Below, piece after piece: positions 20,862 through 29,188 of a stretch of DNA of 64,000 nucleotides (position 1 is the first letter of the stretch; each line of letters begins with the position of its first letter). The stretch covers positions 248,001-312,000 of the forward strand of contig CAWKDW010000003.1 in assembly GCA_963848475.1 (NCBI GenBank). Direction: 5' to 3'. The position numbers were made by a program, and so were the translations under genes. The notes beneath the pieces are model-generated. The model was not told the origin of the DNA. It made no database searches and saw only the letters and a list, made by a program, of their open reading frames with translations. Origin of the DNA: Solirubrobacter sp963848475. GTDB taxonomy: Bacteria > Actinomycetota > Thermoleophilia > Solirubrobacterales > Solirubrobacteraceae.

Positions 20862-21527
20862 GCATCCGCCTGTTGATCGCCGACGACCAGGCGCTCGTGC
20901 GCGCCGGGTTCCGCATGATCCTCGACGCCGAGGACGATCTGGAGGTCGTCGGCGAGGCCACCGACGGCCTCGACGCGGTCGCGCAGGCCCGGGACCTGAA
21001 GCCCGACGTCGTGCTGATGGACATCCGCATGCCCGAGCTCGACGGGATCGAGGCCACCAGCCGGCTGCTCGCCGAAGCGGGCGAGCACCCCGTGCGCGTC
21101 CTGATGCTGACGACGTTCGACCTCAACGAGTACGTCTACGAGGCGCTGCGCGCGGGCGCGAGCGGGTTCCTGCTCAAGGACGTGCCGCCCGAGCAGCTGG
21201 CGGCGGGCATCCGCATCGTCGCCGCAGGGCGAGGCGCTGCTCGCGCCCTCGATCACGCGCCGCCTGATCCAGGAGTTCGCCGCCGCCTCGCCGACCCCGC
21301 CCGCGCCGCCGCCGGGTCTCGACGAGCTGACGGCGCGCGAGCTCGAGGTCTTCCGCTGCGTCGCCCGCGGCCTCTCGAACGCCGAGATCGCCGCCGAGCT
21401 GATCGTCAGCGAGACGACGGTCAAGACGCACGTCGCCCGGCTGCTGATGAAGCTCGGGCTACGCGACCGCGTCCAGGCCGTCGTGCTCGCGTACGAATCG
21501 GGGATCGCCGTCCCGGGGAAGGGTTAG
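20858..21527 (+). CDS. NarL/LuxR-family response regulator (frameshifted)
   Basis: The receiver domain starts at TTG 20858 (SIRLLIADDQALVRAGFRM) with phosphoacceptor Asp in VVLMDIRMPELDG, conserved T in LMLTTFDLNEYV and K in FLLKDVPPEQL. The LuxR helix-turn-helix is LTARELEVFRCVARG, then LSNAEIAAELIVSETTVKTH. An extra G near 21228 separates the two domains' frames (IVAAGEALLAPSITRRL after correction). It is coupled to the kinase by a TTGA overlap. It probably binds the palindrome upstream of the kinase and acts on this locus, including the truncated transporter. Confidence 0.9.
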
Positions 21528-21576
21528 CCCGCCGCTCGACTTGCGCAGCCAGACGATGTCGCCGCTCGCGAGGTCG

Positions 21577-22038
21577 TTAGCGCGTCCGCCACGCCTCCGG
21601 GTCCTCCGCCAGCGCGTCGATCGGCTCCGGCAGTGCACCGCTGGAGAGGTCGGCGAGCGTGACGTGCTCCATCACCGCGCGCAGGTTGTGGCGCAGCGCG
21701 ATCCACACGCGCTGCAGCGGCTCCGCCGGCCCGGTGTAGGACACGTTCTCCGGCCGCTCGCCGCGGACGGCGGCCAACGGCCCGTCCACCGCCCGGATCA
21801 CGTCGGCGACCGTGATCTCCTGGGCCGGCCGGTTGAGCTTGTGCCCACCCTCAGCCCCGCGCACGCTCTGCACCAGCCCCGCGTGCCGCAGGTCGGAGAG
21901 GATGTTCTCCAGGAACCGTTGCGGGATCCCCTGAGCCGTGGCGATCGACTCGGCCCGCACCGGCGCGCCCGTGTCCTGGGCGGCGGCGAGTTCGGCGGCG
22001 GCACGCACCGCGTAGTCAGCCTTGGCGGAGACCTTCAC
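21577..22038 (-). CDS. Rrf2-family transcriptional regulator, cysteine-free
   Basis: This 153-residue Rrf2 protein starts MKVSAKADYAVRAAAELAAAQ. The winged helix reads RAESIATAQGIPQRFLENIL and then LRHAGLVQSVRGAEGGHKLN. Unlike the suf-linked paralogue at 14.8-15.2 kb it has no cysteine in the loop where cluster ligands normally sit, so it should not bind an Fe-S cluster in the usual way. Cysteine-free Rrf2 proteins respond to other signals. Single gene; a strong palindromic element lies just before its start. Confidence 0.88.
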   Translation of the reverse strand: MKVSAKADYAVRAAAELAAAQDTGAPVRAESIATAQGIPQRFLENILSDLRHAGLVQSVRGAEGGHKLNRPAQEITVADVIRAVDGPLAAVRGERPENVSYTGPAEPLQRVWIALRHNLRAVMEHVTLADLSSGALPEPIDALAEDPEAWRTR

Positions 22039-22050
22039 GCGCCGATCCTA

Positions 22051-22099
22051 AAGGGGTCTGACCCCTTGAGTCACCTCGACTCAAGGGGTCAGACCCCCT
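22051..22099. repeat. Long palindrome, REP/BIME-like (20-bp perfect arms)
   Basis: Arms 22053-22072 and 22078-22097 are exact complements with spacer ACCTC. Each arm is itself a small palindrome (GGGGTCTGACCCC / GGGGTCAGACCCC). It sits between the Rrf2 start and the end of the OmpR-type kinase gene, close to the leader of the former. A related mini-palindrome is at 26681-26695. It could end kinase transcription, but the nested symmetry is that of dispersed extragenic repeats. Confidence 0.75.
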
Positions 22100-22108
22100 A
22101 AAGGGCGC

Positions 22109-23422
22109 CTAAAGGTCGAGGACGACGCGGGTGCCTCCGAGTGCGGAGGGCTCGGCGTAGGCGCGGCCGCCGTGGAGAGCGGCCTGCTGGGCGACGATGG
22201 CGAGCCCGAGGCCGGAGCCCGGGGTGGTCGCGTCACGGCCGCGGGCGAAGCGCTCGAAGACGCGCTCGCGCTCGGCGGCCGGGATCCCGGGGCCGTCGTC
22301 GTCGACCGCGACGCGGTGGCCGGCGATCGCCGAGGCGGACCGTGCGGGCGCCGTGGCGGGCGGCGTTCTCGAGCAGGTTGTCGAGCGCTGCGCGCAGGCC
22401 GGTCTCGTCGCCTTCGAGCATGAGCTCGCCGGCATCGCCGAACGCGAAGTCGACGTCCGGGTGGCGGCGGCGGGCGTCGGCGAGGGCGGCGTCGGCGAGC
22501 TCCCCGACATCGACGGCCTCGGGGCCGCCGGCGCCGGCATCGCCGCGGGCGAGCGCCTGGAGGCCGTCGAGCAGCGCCGTCAGGCGGACGAGGTCGCGCT
22601 CGACCTCGGCCAGTGCGGTCGCGTCGGGACCGTGGTGCAGCGCGGCGAGGTTCGCGCGGATGCTCGTGAGCGGCGTGCGCAGCTCGTGGCCGGCGTCCGC
22701 GGTGAACCGGCGCGCGGCCTCGAGCGCCTGCTCGGTCGCGTCCGCCGAGGCCTCCAGGCGCGCCAGCATCGCGTTGAGCGAGCGGGCGACGTCGTCGACC
22801 TCCTCCGGGCCCGCCGTCGGCGTCCACCCGGGTCGTGAGATCGCGCGTGGTGCTGACGCTCGCGGCGCTCTCGCGCAGCCGGTTCAGCGGCCGCAGCGCG
22901 CGCGCGGCGAGCAGCCGCACGGCGAGCGCGCAGGCGATCAGCGCCCGCGCAGGCCGCGAGCGCGATCGACCCGCCGCAGATCGCGCACGCGTTGCTCCAA
23001 CGGCGCGAGCGGCGTGCGAGACGACGAGCCGCCCCTGCGCCCGCGGCCGCACGGTGCGCGCCAGCACGCGCCAGTTCGCGCCCGCGTCGTCGGTCACTGT
23101 GCTCAGCCCGTTCGCGGCCGGCACCGGCACGCCGGGCGCGCGCAGGTCGTCGAAGACCGCTTCGCCGCCACGCTCCAGCCGCACGGAGAGCGTCCCCGGC
23201 ACGGTTGCGAGCGGGCTCTGCTGGCCGCTCGGCGAGCCGCGGCGACGCGATGGCGCGGCGGGCGGGGGCCGCAAGGCGGTCGGCGGCTGAGCGCAGCTCG
23301 CGATCCAGCGACGCGCGCTCGCGCCGCGCCACCTCGGTCACCGCCACGACCGCGACCGCCGCCAGCACCACCGCCATGACCAGCGTCACGAGCAGCGTGA
23401 CCCGGCCGGAGAGCGTCCTCAC
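22109..23422 (-). CDS. Membrane sensor histidine kinase, OmpR/EnvZ class (several frameshifts)
   Basis: The N-terminal membrane helix (VTLLVTLVMAVVLAAVAVVAV) is followed by a variable extracytoplasmic domain (PGTLSVRLERGGEAVFDDLR, NWRVLARTVRP), a second hydrophobic segment and a HAMP region (ARALRPLNRLRESAASVS, DLTTRVDADG). The DHp has the phosphoacceptor in RRFTADAGHELRTPLTSIR, and the HATPase domain has DNLLENAARHG, DDDGPGIPAAERERVFERF and GSGLGLAIVAQQAALHGG. At least four indels interrupt it (about 22340, 22810, 22950 and 23240). It overlaps the response regulator upstream by 4 bp (GTGA). Signal unknown. Confidence 0.85.
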
Positions 23423-24103
23423 CGCAGCACGAAGCCCACGCCGCGCACCGTCTGCAGGATGCGCGGGCGGCCGTCCGCCTCGAGCTTGCGGCGCAGATAG
23501 CCGACGAAGACGTCGACCACGTTCCCGTCGGCCTCCCAGTCATAGCCCCACACCTGCTCGAGCAGCTGCCGGCGGCTGAGCACCAGGCCCGCGTTGCGCG
23601 CCGAGCACTTCGAGCAGGTCGAACTCGCGCCGCGTCAGCTCGCAGCGCAACGCCGCCGCGGGTGGCGATCCGGCGCGCCGGGTCGACCTGGAGGTCGGCG
23701 AAGACGAGCAGCCGCCCGCGGTCTTCGGCGCCCCGCGGCGCAGCAGCGCGTGCAGCCGCGCGACGAGCTCCTCGATCGCGAACGGCTTGACGAGGTAGTC
23801 GTCGGCGCCCGCCTGCAGGCCGGCGACGCGGTCGGCGACCTCGTCGCGCGCGGACAGGATGCAGATCGGCGTGTCGTCGCCGGCCGCGCGCAGGCGGGCC
23901 GCGACGGTGTGCCCGTCGATGCCGGGCAGCACGACGTCGAGCACGATCGCCGCGGGCGGCTGGGCGGCGATCGCCGCGATCGCCTCCTCCCCGTCGGCGG
24001 CCGTGCGCACGGCGAAGCCCTCGAGGCGCAGGGCGCGCTCGAGGGCTACGCGGATCGCGGGCTCGTCGTCGACGACGAGGACGAGGGGCAGCGCCGCCGT
24101 CAA
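23419..24103 (-). CDS. OmpR-family response regulator (frameshifted)
   Basis: The receiver domain is clear: LVLVVDDEPAIRVALERAL, acceptor Asp in AIVLDVVLPGIDG, T/S position in CILSARDEVADRV and K in DDYLVKPFAIEEL. The Trans_reg_C winged helix follows with ELTRREFDLLEVL and, after indels near 23600-23710, VWGYDWEADGNVVDVFVGYL and VRGVGFVLR. I place the start at TTG 24103, just before the receiver; no ATG or GTG fits better. The stop is shared with the kinase start (GTGA), forming a standard regulator-kinase pair. Confidence 0.85.
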
Positions 24104-24141
24104 GGGCGCGCCGCCGCGATCACGATGCAGGCCGGCCGCGT

Positions 24142-24649
24142 TCAGCGGACCCCTGTCCGCAGGAAGCCGATGCCGAGCTTGCCGCCGCTGAGGCGCTTGT
24201 CGCGCTGCTCGGCGGTCAGCCAGCCGTCCTCGACGAGCGAGTCGAGCCGCTCCTTGACGAGCGCCTGAACGCCGGCGGTGACGGCCGCGGGCTCGACGCC
24301 GAGGTCCTTCGCCACGGCCTCGGTGAACGACTGCTTGGTGGCCGCGGCCTGCGCGCGGCGCTTCGCGCGCTCGGCCTTGCTGGGCTTCTCGCCCTTCGCG
24401 CGCGCCTCGAGCCGGCTCGCGCCGTGCAGCCTTGTCGGGCTTGTTGGCCTTGGCGGCCGACTTCAACGCCGCGAGCACGTCGGCGGCGGGCTTGTCGAGC
24501 TGCGCGCCGAGCTTGGCCGCCAGGACCTGACGGAACGGCGCGCCCGCGGGCTTGGACGGCGCGGCGTTCGCGCCGCCGGCGACCAGCACGCCGGCGACGA
24601 CGGCGGCCGCCGCGGCGGAGAGGACGATGGAGGTGAGTCGTCGGTGCAT
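24142..24649 (-). CDS. Exported small helical protein (frameshifted)
   Basis: A signal peptide (MHRRLTSIVLSAAAAAVVAG through GGANAAPSK) is followed by a repeated helical pattern: FRQVLAAKLGAQLDKPAADV and, after an indel near 24420, QSFTEAVAKDLGVEPAAVTA, VQALVKERLDSLVEDGWLTA. Such secreted helical repeats of the form 'xxxLGVxxxxVxxAL' are frequent in Solirubrobacterales and usually lack a known function. It is in line with the OmpR-type system (39 bp from its start) and could be its partner or target; this is inference. Confidence 0.7.
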
Positions 24650-24695
24650 GTCGGAGAGCTTGGTCGCGCTGATTGTGGAAACTCTGTGGATCGCC

Positions 24696-25466
24696 ATGAA
24701 GATCGCCACCTGGAACGTCAACTCCCTCAACGCCCGTCTGCCGCGAGTGCTCGAATTCCTCGAGCTGCACACCCCCGACCTGCTGCTGATGCAGGAGACG
24801 AAGGTCGATCCGGACAAGTTCCCGGACGCCGCGCTGGCCGACGCCGGCTATCACGCCGTCCATCATTCGGCGGGCCGCTGGGCGGGGGTCGCGATCGCCG
24901 CGCCCGCCTCGATCGCCCTCGAGGACCGGCGCGCCGGGCTCGAGGGCGAGCCGGACCCCGAGGAGGCGCGCTGGCTCGAGGTCAGCGCCGGGACGCTGCG
25001 CGTGATCACGACCTACGTGCCCAACGGGCGCTCGATCGACTCGCCGTTCTACGAGGGCAAGCTGCGCTTCCTCGACGCGGCGGCGGAGCGGATCCGCGCG
25101 CTCTCGGGCGGCGAGCTGCTCGTCGCCGGCGACTTCAACGTCTGCCCGGCGGACATCGACGTCTACGATCCGGCGGCGTTCGTGGGCGACACCCACGTCA
25201 CCGCGCCCGAGCGCGAGCGCTTCGCCGCGCTGCTGGCGGCCGGCACCGTCGACGCCTTCCGCGAGCTGCATCCCGACGAGCCGGGCTTCACCTGGTGGGA
25301 CTACCGCGCCGGGCACTTCCACAAGAAGCTGGGGCTGCGCATCGACGCCTTCCTGCTCTCGGCCCCGGTCGCCGAGCGGTTGCGGGAGTGCGGCATCGAC
25401 CGCAACTTCCGCAAGGGCACCAAGCCCTCCGATCACGCGCCGCTGCTGGTCGAGCTTTCGGGCTAG
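24696..25466 (+). CDS. xth: Exodeoxyribonuclease III (AP endonuclease)
   Basis: This 256-residue EEP-family nuclease starts MKIATWNVNSLNARLPRVLE. Metal- and DNA-binding residues appear in LLMQETKVD (Glu), TYVPNGRSIDSPFYEGK (Tyr), VAGDFNVCPADIDVYDP (Asp-Phe-Asn), RIDAFLLS and the catalytic KGTKPSDHAPLLVEL (Asp-His). It cleaves at abasic sites and trims 3' ends in base-excision repair. The start at 24696 is set by the conserved N-terminus; it is divergent from the exported protein by 46 bp. Intact. Confidence 0.95.
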   Translation: MKIATWNVNSLNARLPRVLEFLELHTPDLLLMQETKVDPDKFPDAALADAGYHAVHHSAGRWAGVAIAAPASIALEDRRAGLEGEPDPEEARWLEVSAGTLRVITTYVPNGRSIDSPFYEGKLRFLDAAAERIRALSGGELLVAGDFNVCPADIDVYDPAAFVGDTHVTAPERERFAALLAAGTVDAFRELHPDEPGFTWWDYRAGHFHKKLGLRIDAFLLSAPVAERLRECGIDRNFRKGTKPSDHAPLLVELSG

Positions 25467-26022
25467 GTGGCGTTCCAGCGCACGATCGCGCGGTTCTCGC
25501 GCTCGAACCCGAGCTCGGAGAGCGCCGCGGTGTCGAGCGCGAAGCTCCCGCCCCACTCCGGCGGCAGCTCGAGCCAGCGCGCCGCCGAGCACGCGCAGGA
25601 TGTGACCGTGGGCGAAGAGCGCGACGTCGCCGTCCGCGGCCAGCGCCCGCGCCAGCACGCGGTCCGCCCGCGCGCCGGCCTCGGCCAGCGTCTCGCCGCC
25701 CGGCGAGCCGTCGGTCCACAGCGACCAGCCCGGCCGCTCCTCGCGGATCTCCGGCGTCGTGCGGCCCTCGTATTCCCCGTAGTCGACCTCGACCAGGTCA
25801 TCATCGAACACCGGATCGGCGAACCCCGCGAGCTCCGCGGTCACGCGCGAGCGGACACGCGGCGAGGCGAGCACGAGCACGAACTCGCGGTCCGACGAGC
25901 CGCTCGCGCAGACCGCGCGCGGCGGCTCGACCGCGGTCCGTCAGCGGGATGTCGGTCGTCGACGTGTGCTTGCCCGACGCGCTCCATTCGGTCTCTCCGT
26001 GACGGGCCAGGACGATGCTCAT
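25463..26022 (-). CDS. Histidine phosphatase family protein (frameshifted)
   Basis: This phosphoglycerate-mutase-like phosphatase has the phospho-histidine motif LARHGETEW at residues 5-13, the region TDIPLTDRGR, the acid-base stretch EVDYGEYEGRTTPEIREERP, and the second active-site His in ALFAHGHILRVLG. Two indels, near 25890 and 25585, split it into three pieces; the C-terminus is SELGFERENRAIVRWNAT. It shares 4 bp with the end of the convergent xth gene and starts inside the stop of the M14 peptidase gene (ATGA), so those two are coupled. The substrate cannot be told. Confidence 0.85.
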
Positions 26023-26667
26023 GGGGTGTACCTCCGGGCGAGTGCGAGCACCGCGTCGACGTGGCGCTGCACCGGGGCAGGCCCGGAGTGCAGCTCCACC
26101 ACGAACGCGCTGCCGTCGTGGATCAGGTGGTTCTGCCAGCCGATCGCCGTGCCGCGGTAGTCGGGCAGCGAACGCAGGGGCAGCCCCGTCCGGCGCGCGT
26201 ACTCGCGCTGGACCGCGGGGTCGGCGCCGCCGGCACGGACGGTGATGCCGAGGTGCTGGTGGTAGTAGATCGCGAGCTGCGGCCGGACGCGCTTGACGAG
26301 CCGCATCAGCGCCTGCGTCTCAGGCTCGGACCCGGCGCGCGGGCCCGGGGAAGTACGTCCCGCGCGCGCCCGGCCGCCAGCGCCAGGGGAAGTTGCGGTT
26401 GAGATCGACACCGCGCGCGTTCTGCCGCGTCGACGCCGCGCGCCCGTCGGGGTTGCCGGTCCGCACAAGCCACAGCGTGACGCCCTCGGGCCGCGCGCGC
26501 CTCAGTCGCGCCACGATCGCCTCGCCGGCCGGCTCGTTGCCGTGCACGTCCCCGACCACGAGCACGTTCACGCGAGCGCCCTCCGCGCCGACCCGCGTCG
26601 CCCGGATCTCCCGCCCCTGCGCCGAATGCCCGATCACGAGCGAGGCGAGGGCGGCCGCGAGGAGCAC
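26019..26667 (-). CDS. Exported M14-type zinc carboxypeptidase / amidase (frameshifted)
   Basis: A hydrophobic start (MLLAAALASLVIGHSAQG, from GTG 26667) reads as a signal peptide. Zinc ligands and catalytic features of M14 are visible: GDVHGNEPAGE (HxxE), TGNPDGR, RQNARGVDLNRNFPWRW, a later YHQHLG region and the catalytic Glu in FVVELHSGP. An indel near 26335 splits the protein at TYFPGP. At about 215 residues it is close to MpaA-like murein peptide amidases, so a role in cell-wall peptide recycling or trimming is likely. It is coupled to the phosphatase by an ATGA overlap. Confidence 0.8.
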
Positions 26668-26680
26668 ACGACGAAAGATA

Positions 26681-26695
26681 AAGGGCCTGTCCCTT
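26681..26695. repeat. Mini-palindrome AAGGG-CCTGT-CCCTT
   Basis: Five-base arms with a 5-base spacer lie in the 40-bp gap between two divergent starts (M14 peptidase and the amine oxidase). The form resembles each arm of the larger palindrome at 22051-22099 (AAGGGG-N5-CCCCTT). It may be a dispersed extragenic repeat or an operator. Confidence 0.4.
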
Positions 26696-26707
26696 AATGT
26701 TGTGGGC

Positions 26708-27826
26708 GTGGAGCGGGTCGTGATCGTTGGCGGTGGGACGTTCGGCGCGTCGTTGGCGTGGTGGCTCGCCGGGCAGGGCGACGAGGTCGTGCTCGTCGAC
26801 CAGTTCGAGCCGGGGGACGTGCGCGCGACGAGCGGTGGCGAGACGCGGCTGATCCGCTGCTCGCACGGTGCGGACGCGGACTACACGTCGATGGCGCGGC
26901 GCGCGCGGACGCTCTGGAAGGAGCTCGAGCGCGAGTCCGGCGCGGACCTGCTGATCGACTCCGGCGTGTGTTGGTTCGCGCACCGCGACGACGGCTGGGA
27001 GTCAGAGTCCGAACGTGCCCTGCAGACGCTCGCCATCCCCACCGAGCGCTGGACCGTCGACGAGGCGGCGCAGCGCTTCCCCTCGTTCCGCGGCGACGAC
27101 CTGGCGTGGGTGCTGCACGAGCCCGAGGCCGGCGTCCTGCGCGCGCAGAAGGCGGTGCAGACGCTCGCGCAGCAGGCCGAGAAGCGGGGCGCCCGGATCG
27201 TCCGCGGCCGCGCCCGCCCCGAGGGCGCCGCCGTCCGTCTCGGCGACGGCACCGTGCTCGAGGGCGACCGCGTGGTGTGGAGCTGCGGCGGCTGGCTCGC
27301 CGGTCTCTTCGGAGAGCACGTCAAGCTCCGCGTCACCCAGCAGGAGCTGTTCTTCTTCGACGGCGGCGGCGCTTGGGGCGACGCACCCGCCTGGGTCGAC
27401 TACGACCGCGCGACGTACGGCACCGGCGACGTCGACGCGCTCGGCGTGAAGGTCGCCTGGGACCAGGAGGGCCCGGCGCTGGACCCCGACGCCGACCTGC
27501 CTGCCCGCGACGGCCGCCACCGAGGCGCTGACGCGTGGCTACGTCGCCGACCGTTTCCCCGCGCTCGCGCAGGCGCCGCTGAAGGGCTCGAAGTGCTGCC
27601 GCTACGAGATCTCGGCCGACTCGCACTTCATCGCCGCCCCGCATCCTGAGCACCCGAGCAACTGGATCGTCGGCGGCGGCTCGGGCCACGGCTTCAAGCA
27701 CGGCCCGGCGATGGCCGAGCGGATCCACGCGCGCCTGGCACGGCGCGACGCCGCTGCCGCCCCATTTCGCGCTCGGCAGAGCGCAGCAAGGGCGCGTCGT
27801 TCAGGAGCGCCGGCTCGAACCTCTGA
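26708..27826 (+). CDS. FAD-dependent amine oxidase, monomeric sarcosine oxidase / SolA type (frameshifted)
   Basis: The DAO-fold flavoprotein starts VERVVIVGGGTFGASLAWWL with the dinucleotide motif GGGTFGAS, followed by LVDQFEPGD and SGGETRLIRCSH as in MSOX/MTOX. The C-terminal part (KGSKCCRYEISADSHFIAA, HPEHPSNWIVGGGSGHGFKH) carries the cysteine that binds FAD covalently in this family. Indels near 27505 and 27765 shift the frame; after the second, the protein ends FRSAGSNL. It would oxidise an N-methyl amino acid or similar amine, producing peroxide. GTG 26708 is the likely start; GTG 26702 is also possible. Confidence 0.85.
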
Positions 27827-28385
27827 CGGCCACGAACCACGGCCCGTCGTGCAGGACCGTGCCGCCGCCGAGCTCCTCGGCCAGCCCCTCGGCCGAGAAC
27901 CAGCGTTTGTAGATGCAATGCCGCGAGCCGTCGTCGAGCACGCGCTCCTGCCAGTCCTCGTCGACGCCACCGGGACGCAGCGCGGAGTCGACGATCACCA
28001 GCTCGTCGCACGGCAGAGCGAGGAACCGCGCACGCTGCTCGGGATCGAGGTGCCCGTAGAAATGACCGCTGAAGATCCGCTCGAACCCCGGACGCGGCTC
28101 CAGCGCATCGCCCTGCACGAACGACGCGTCCGGCCGGCGCGAGCGGGCGATCTCGAGCATCGACGGGCTCTGGTCGACGCCCACCACGAACCCCGGCAGC
28201 CAGCGCGTGAGGAACCCCGTTCCGCAGGCGAGATCGAGCGTACGCGCCGCGGCCAGCGCGCGCACCACCGCACGCAGCGCCTGCACGTCCTCGTGCCACC
28301 CTGGACGCGGCCGGACCTCGAACAGCCCGGTCCCGAGCCACCAGTCGTCGTACTCGTGCGCCCGCTTCTCGTAGTACTCGCGCAT
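27801..28385 (-). CDS. Class I SAM-dependent methyltransferase
   Basis: This ~194-residue methyltransferase has an N-terminal MREYYEKRAHEYDDWWLG, SAM motif I LDLACGTGFLTRWL, motif II VVGVDQSPSMLEIAR and the acidic-loop FVQGDALEP. The later FIVDSALRPGG-like stretch (ELVIVDSALRPGGVDEDWQE) and YKRWFSAEGLAEELGGGTV complete the Methyltransf_11/25 pattern. ATG 28385 is favoured; GTG 28397 would add four residues. Its last 26 bp overlap the corrected end of the amine oxidase gene. The acceptor substrate is unknown. Confidence 0.88.
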   Translation of the reverse strand: MREYYEKRAHEYDDWWLGTGLFEVRPRPGWHEDVQALRAVVRALAAARTLDLACGTGFLTRWLPGFVVGVDQSPSMLEIARSRRPDASFVQGDALEPRPGFERIFSGHFYGHLDPEQRARFLALPCDELVIVDSALRPGGVDEDWQERVLDDGSRHCIYKRWFSAEGLAEELGGGTVLHDGPWFVAVRGSSRRS

Positions 28386-28421
28386 CGCCGGATTCACTTG
28401 AGCGCTAGGGTCGCAGACCTG

Positions 28422-29087
28422 ATGCCCGCCTTGATCTTCGACCTCGATGGCACGCTCGTCGACACGGTCTACGCGCACGTCTTCACCTGGCAGAAGGCGC
28501 TGCAGGAGAGCGGGATGGCGATCGACGGGTGGCGCATCCACCGCAAGATCGGCATGAGCGGCGGCCTGTTCACGCGCGCCGTCGGTCGCGAGCTCGGGCA
28601 CGACCTCAGCGACGAGAAGGCGAGCGCCGTCCAGGACCTGCACGACCGGCTCTTCCGCGAGCTGCACCCGCCCGAGGAGCGGCGGCCGCTGCCCGGCGCC
28701 GTCGACATCCTCAAGCTGCTGCGCGAGCGCGGCGTCACACACGGGATCGCCACCTCGGGCCGCCGGCCCGGGATCGAGCCTTCGCTGGACGCGCTCGGCG
28801 TCCCGGCCGACACGGTGGTCGTCGAGCGCGGCGACGTCGCCCGCGCCAAGCCCGAGCCCGACCTGTTCCTCGAGTGCGCTGCCCGGCTCGGCGTCGTGCC
28901 CGAGGACTGCTACGTGATCGGAGACGCCGTCTGGGACCTGCTGGCCGCCCGCCGCGCCCGGATGCTCTCGATCGGCCTGTTGTCCGGCGGCTACGGCGCA
29001 GACGAGCTACAGGCGGCGGGCGCCTACCGCGTGTATCGCGACGCCGCGGAGCTCAGGCTCTCGCTCGACGAGCTCGGCGTGCTCTAG
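28422..29087 (+). CDS. HAD-superfamily phosphatase (phosphoglycolate-phosphatase-like)
   Basis: This 221-residue HAD hydrolase has motif I LIFDLDGTLVDT, a helical cap (residues ~20-85), motif II in THGIATSGRRPGIE, motif III Lys in VARAKPEPDLFLE and motif IV VIGDAVWDLLAARRA. It dephosphorylates a small sugar or glycolate-type phosphate in the cytoplasm. It is divergent from the methyltransferase (25-37 bp between starts) and followed by a hairpin terminator. Confidence 0.9.
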   Translation: MPALIFDLDGTLVDTVYAHVFTWQKALQESGMAIDGWRIHRKIGMSGGLFTRAVGRELGHDLSDEKASAVQDLHDRLFRELHPPEERRPLPGAVDILKLLRERGVTHGIATSGRRPGIEPSLDALGVPADTVVVERGDVARAKPEPDLFLECAARLGVVPEDCYVIGDAVWDLLAARRARMLSIGLLSGGYGADELQAAGAYRVYRDAAELRLSLDELGVL

Positions 29088-29089
29088 GA

Positions 29090-29110
29090 CCGGCCCGCGG
29101 ACCGGGCCGG
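29090..29110. terminator. Hairpin terminator after the HAD gene
   Basis: Arms CCGGCCCG (29090-29097) and CGGGCCGG (29103-29110) with a 5-base loop lie 2 bp after the TAG stop of the HAD gene. The short, GC-only stem has no T-run. Confidence 0.6.
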
Positions 29111-29188
29111 CTTGATCTCCCAAACGGCTCAGAACCCGCTGGTACGTTTGTCCGGTAAGCGCAAACGACTCACGAAGGAGCGGGAGCG

